DNA of 7,175 bases from NCBI GenBank assembly GCA_903853785.1, contig CAINUM010000024.1, positions 1 through 7,175 of the forward strand, read 5' to 3'. A program made the translations under genes and the position numbers. This document shows positions 5,829 through 7,175 of the stretch, piece after piece. The DNA is from Candidatus Magasanikiibacteriota bacterium (GTDB lineage: Bacteria; Patescibacteriota; Patescibacteriia; Magasanikbacterales; GWA2-37-8). The notes beneath the pieces were generated by a model. That model saw nothing but the letters and a program-made list of their open reading frames with translations, did not search any database and had not been told where the DNA came from. Every line of letters begins with the position of its first letter. Position 1 is the first letter of the stretch.

Positions 5829-6791
5829 ATGAATTTAGAAGATATTCTTAAAGGGAAAAATGTTCTTATTACTGGTGGTACTGGCTCAATTGGTTCAGAA
5901 ATCGCTCGTGAAGTTTTAAAATATGATATTCGCCAATTGCGTATTTATAGTCGAGATGAGACGAAGCAATTTGAATTAATGCACGAGTTGGGATATAACA
6001 ATAATAAAATTAGATATTTAATAGGCGATATTCGCGACAAAGAGAGGATGGACATTGCTTTTAATGGTGTCCAGATTGTTTTTCATGTTGCGGCCCTTAA
6101 ACACGTATCAAGTTGTGAGTACAACCCATTTGAAGTCGTAAAAACAAACATTATTGGGTCGCAGAATGTTATTGATTTAGCATTAAAAAATCACGTTGAA
6201 AAAGTCATCGCTATTTCTACCGATAAAGCCACCGATCCCACAAGTGTTATGGGTGTGTCAAAATTAATGATGGAAAAACTAATAATTGCTACACGCTATT
6301 ATAAGGCGGTAGATACACAATTTTCTGCTGTTAGATTTGGAAATGTTCTGATGTCTCGCGGCTCAGTAATTCCATTGTGGATCCAGCAGATAAATAAGAA
6401 CAATACAATTACTGTTACCCACAAAGACATGACGAGATTTTTTATGGAAATTCCACAAGCTGTAAAATTAGTATTTAATACTTTGTCGTTGATGCAAGGT
6501 GAAGAGGTGTTTATACTGAAAATGCCAAAAGTAAAAATAATTGATTTGGCAAATAAGGTTGTTAAACAATATGGAAATAATAAGACTAAAATCATTTTCA
6601 CGGAGCCTAGACAAGGTGAAAAGTTATATGAAAAATTATTAACAGAAGAAGAATCAGATCGCGCGCTAGAAACAAAAGATTTTTTCATTTTATTACCACA
6701 AACTGATGTTTGCTATGCAAACATAAAAGAAAAAAAATATCCATTTGCTAAACCATTATTGAATAAAAAAGAATATCGCTCTGACAAATAA
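5829..6791 (+). CDS. Short soluble UDP-GlcNAc 4,6-dehydratase-like SDR, 'Met' (retaining-type) active site
   Basis: A 320-residue extended SDR of the polysaccharide biosynthesis (PseB/FlaA1/CapD) family. It has no membrane segments, unlike long PglF/WbpM proteins. Numbered from this ATG: NAD(P) loop GGTGSIGSE (16-24), GDIRD (66-70), HVAALKHV (86-93), S130-T131-D132-K133, then VMGVSK with M141 and K145, and RFGNVLMSRGSVIP (169-182). The inverting enzyme FlaA1/PseB has Tyr at position 141; Met there is characteristic of C5-retaining enzymes such as PglF. I therefore predict UDP-2-acetamido-2,6-dideoxy-4-keto-glucose as product, feeding the aminotransferase just upstream. Retaining enzymes of this short soluble kind are known (Bacillus Pdeg). 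A TTG six bases earlier (5823) is in frame and would add two residues; I chose the ATG because neither has a Shine-Dalgarno and ATG is preferred. A C-terminal GEKLYEKLLTEEES segment is typical of the family. Confidence 0.9.
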   Translation: MNLEDILKGKNVLITGGTGSIGSEIAREVLKYDIRQLRIYSRDETKQFELMHELGYNNNKIRYLIGDIRDKERMDIAFNGVQIVFHVAALKHVSSCEYNPFEVVKTNIIGSQNVIDLALKNHVEKVIAISTDKATDPTSVMGVSKLMMEKLIIATRYYKAVDTQFSAVRFGNVLMSRGSVIPLWIQQINKNNTITVTHKDMTRFFMEIPQAVKLVFNTLSLMQGEEVFILKMPKVKIIDLANKVVKQYGNNKTKIIFTEPRQGEKLYEKLLTEEESDRALETKDFFILLPQTDVCYANIKEKKYPFAKPLLNKKEYRSDK

Positions 6792-6805
6792 ATTAAACGT
6801 GTTAC

Positions 6806-7175
6806 ATGTTAAAAAATAATATTTGGATTATAGTAGATCATCCAATGCAGATTATTACTGCGTTGGGTTTGACGTTGTATTTTTCTGATATATATGATGT
6901 TAATTTGTTGGTTTCTAAACATCCCTACTGGAAAGGCATGGAAGAAAATAAACTTCTTAATAATTTTAAAACTGTTAATTGGTTTTGCAAAGCAACATTT
7001 TCTTGGATTTTTCCACGTGAAGTTTATAAAATTATATACAATAAGATTAAATTAAAAAAATTAAATATTGCATCTAATGATGTGTTTATAATTTTATCTA
7101 ATAAAGTTTTTCTGGAGTCGTTGCTTTTTTCTTTATATCCACAAAACAAAAAAATTTCAATCAACCCGGATTACA
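6806..7175 (+). CDS. Unrecognised protein, N-terminal 123 residues, cut by the right edge
   Basis: An open frame starts at ATG 6806, 14 bases after the dehydratase stop, and stays open to the end of the window (123 codons plus one base). It is co-directional with the same tight spacing and base composition, so it is likely a real operon member. The start reads MLKNNIWIIVDHPMQIITAL: a short beta strand, then a His-Pro-x-Gln turn and a helix. Next comes a predicted strand, YDVNLLVSKHPYWKG, then Lys/Asn/Ile-rich stretches including VFIILSNKVFLE. There is no signal peptide and no clear transmembrane helix. The strand-turn-helix beginning is reminiscent of GT-B glycosyltransferases, including sialyltransferase-like families with a 'P-x-Q' turn, and a glycosyltransferase would suit the context. 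I do not recognise the family and assign no function. Confidence 0.7.
   Translation, partial: MLKNNIWIIVDHPMQIITALGLTLYFSDIYDVNLLVSKHPYWKGMEENKLLNNFKTVNWFCKATFSWIFPREVYKIIYNKIKLKKLNIASNDVFIILSNKVFLESLLFSLYPQNKKISINPDY

Noticed and set aside
6795..6810. Imperfect hairpin AACGTG-TTA-CATGTT around the start of the last gene
   Set aside because: Six base pairs with one mismatch and no following T-run on the + strand. Too weak for a terminator, and the next gene continues the operon.

Overview
The window is a single stretch of tightly packed genes, all on the + strand, from an AT-rich bacterium. TGA is used as a normal stop (the neuB-, neuC- and neuD-type genes all end in TGA), which argues against the TGA-recoding Gracilibacteria/Absconditabacteria. 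None of the visible starts has a convincing Shine-Dalgarno sequence. This would fit Bacteroidota or some candidate-phylum lineages, but the sequence alone does not settle the taxonomy.

Layout: (1) positions 2-142, the last 46 codons of a gene that looks like a class III (glutamate-1-semialdehyde aminomutase-like) aminotransferase; (2) a YafV/Nit2-type carbon-nitrogen hydrolase; (3) a Gfo/Idh/MocA-type oxidoreductase with unusual active-site motifs; (4) a NeuB-type nonulosonate synthase; (5) a NeuC-type hydrolysing UDP-sugar 2-epimerase; (6) a NeuD/PglD-type left-handed beta-helix acyltransferase; (7) a DegT/DnrJ/EryC1 sugar aminotransferase; (8) a short soluble UDP-GlcNAc 4,6-dehydratase-like SDR; (9) an unrecognised gene cut by the right edge. 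Genes are separated by 1-20 bases or overlap (23 bases, then two ATGA junctions). They probably form one operon that starts left of the window and continues past its right edge.

Together, genes 4-8 supply every enzyme class needed to go from UDP-GlcNAc to a legionaminic-acid-type nonulosonate: 4,6-dehydration, 4-amination, N-acylation, hydrolysing 2-epimerisation and PEP condensation. They lie in exactly the reverse of the reaction order. The CMP-sugar synthetase (NeuA/LegF) is not in the window. Plain N-acetylneuraminic acid would not need the dehydratase and aminotransferase, so a 9-deoxy di-amino nonulosonate is the better prediction, though this is inference. The upstream trio (class III aminotransferase, omega-amidase-like hydrolase, atypical oxidoreductase) is not part of the textbook pathway. 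It may build or modify an unusual side group or supply amino groups. There are no RNA genes, mobile elements, CRISPR arrays or convincing terminators, and no gene-free stretch longer than 20 bases.
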